Shown here: piece by piece, positions 11,964 through 12,185 of the stretch
Layout of the letters: every line of letters begins with the position of its first letter
Numbering within the stretch: position 1 is the first letter of the stretch
Assembly (NCBI GenBank): GCA_028694095.1
Contig: JAQUTZ010000014.1
Coordinates: 1 to 12,185 of the forward strand
Direction of reading: 5' to 3'
DNA: 12,185 nt
Origin: Minisyncoccota bacterium
GTDB taxonomy: Bacteria; Patescibacteriota; Minisyncoccia; Minisyncoccales; MHMH01
Position numbers and translations under genes: made by a program
Notes under the pieces: model-generated
Database searches by the model: none
Told to the model about the DNA's origin: nothing
Seen by the model: only the letters and a program-made list of their open reading frames with translations

Positions 11964-12185
11964 TTAAATTATTTTAACAAACCTTCTTTTTCCTACCTGG
12001 ATAACGGCCCCCTTCTTGATATCCACTGTTTCCTGCCAATCGCGCCGGGCCTTTCCGTCTATCTTTACTCCTCCCTGCTCCACCAGCCGCCGAGCCTCTG
12101 CCTTGGAAGGGGCCATGCCGGCTTCTATAAGCAATTCCATTATATTCATGCTTTTCCTGGATATTTTCACTTCGGGAAACTCGGA
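11964..12185 (-). CDS. tyrS: Tyrosyl-tRNA synthetase, C-terminal S4 domain (5' part outside window)
   Basis: The last 73 residues of a protein open through the window edge. It matches the C-terminal S4-type RNA-binding domain of bacterial tyrosyl-tRNA synthetase, which contacts the long variable arm of tRNA-Tyr. It begins SEFPEVKISRKSMNIMELL, then AGMAPSKAEARRLVEQGGVKIDGK, and ends with VIQVGKRRFVKII. The SKAEARRLVEQGGV segment and the GKRRFVKI ending are typical of TyrRS rather than RsuA/RluB or HSP15 S4 proteins. The GTG at 12170 is internal, because in-frame coding sequence with the usual FPE..I segment precedes it. The catalytic domain with HIGH/KMSKS motifs must lie beyond 12185. It converges on the microprotein gene with the shared terminator between them. 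Confidence 0.88.
   Translation of the reverse strand, partial: SEFPEVKISRKSMNIMELLIEAGMAPSKAEARRLVEQGGVKIDGKARRDWQETVDIKKGAVIQVGKRRFVKII

Noticed and set aside
1..12185. Alternative genetic code (TGA as glycine)
   Set aside because: TGA terminates several conserved genes at the expected family length, and no conserved protein here needs TGA to be read through.
1..12185. tRNA/rRNA genes, CRISPR arrays, insertion sequences, prophage genes
   Set aside because: Searched by eye in all gaps; none of the gaps is long enough or carries the hallmarks, apart from the hairpin element reported separately.

Overview
The window reads as a compact chromosomal segment of an ultra-small bacterium of the Patescibacteria/Candidate Phyla Radiation, most likely Parcubacteria-like. 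This is an inference from the style of the proteins: a stand-alone 5'-3' exonuclease instead of a visible full PolA, a short PilB behind a DHH-like protein, a two-domain ComEA-like protein, and very tight gene packing. No rRNA, tRNA, transposase or CRISPR array is visible. TGA ends many genes here (uvrB, mutM, DHH-like, pilB, ruvB, ComEA-like, ruvC) and is never read through, so the code is the standard bacterial one and not the TGA=Gly code of Gracilibacteria/Absconditabacteria.

Layout. 1-2090 (+): the 3' end of uvrB, then a B12-binding radical SAM gene with its own promoter, ribosome binding site and terminator. 2098-2379 (+): rpsT (ribosomal protein S20). 2376-5070 (-): exonuclease, mutM and holA, read right to left and meeting rpsT tail to tail with overlapping stop codons. 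5073-6279 (-): tsaE followed by a PlsC-like acyltransferase, ending in a clear terminator. 6296-8752 (+): a DHH-family protein that has lost its metal-binding residues, followed closely by pilB. 8753-8937: a non-coding stretch dominated by a 135-nt imperfect inverted repeat that folds into a large branched hairpin. 8938-11694 (+): ruvB, a secreted/membrane ComEA-like helix-hairpin-helix protein, yebC and ruvC, overlapping or almost touching. 11691-11957 (+): a consensus sigma-70 promoter, a promoter-proximal hairpin, a 41-residue acidic microprotein gene and a bidirectional terminator. 11964-12185 (-): the 3' end of tyrS (S4 domain).

Functional themes. DNA repair and recombination dominate (UvrB, MutM, Exo, HolA, RuvB, RuvC). 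Surface DNA handling and pili (PilB, ComEA-like protein) lie beside them, which suits a cell that takes up DNA by natural transformation. TsaE (tRNA t6A), S20, TyrRS and YebC are translation-related housekeeping genes.

The most interesting signals are the 135-nt structured element between pilB and ruvB, the catalytically degenerate DHH protein paired with an N-terminally short PilB, the acidic microprotein behind a consensus promoter with two mutually exclusive leader hairpins, and a recurring arrangement of -10 boxes only about 5-12 nt before the ATG with no Shine-Dalgarno, which suggests leaderless transcripts. All assignments come from reading the sequence and knowledge of the families; no database search was run.
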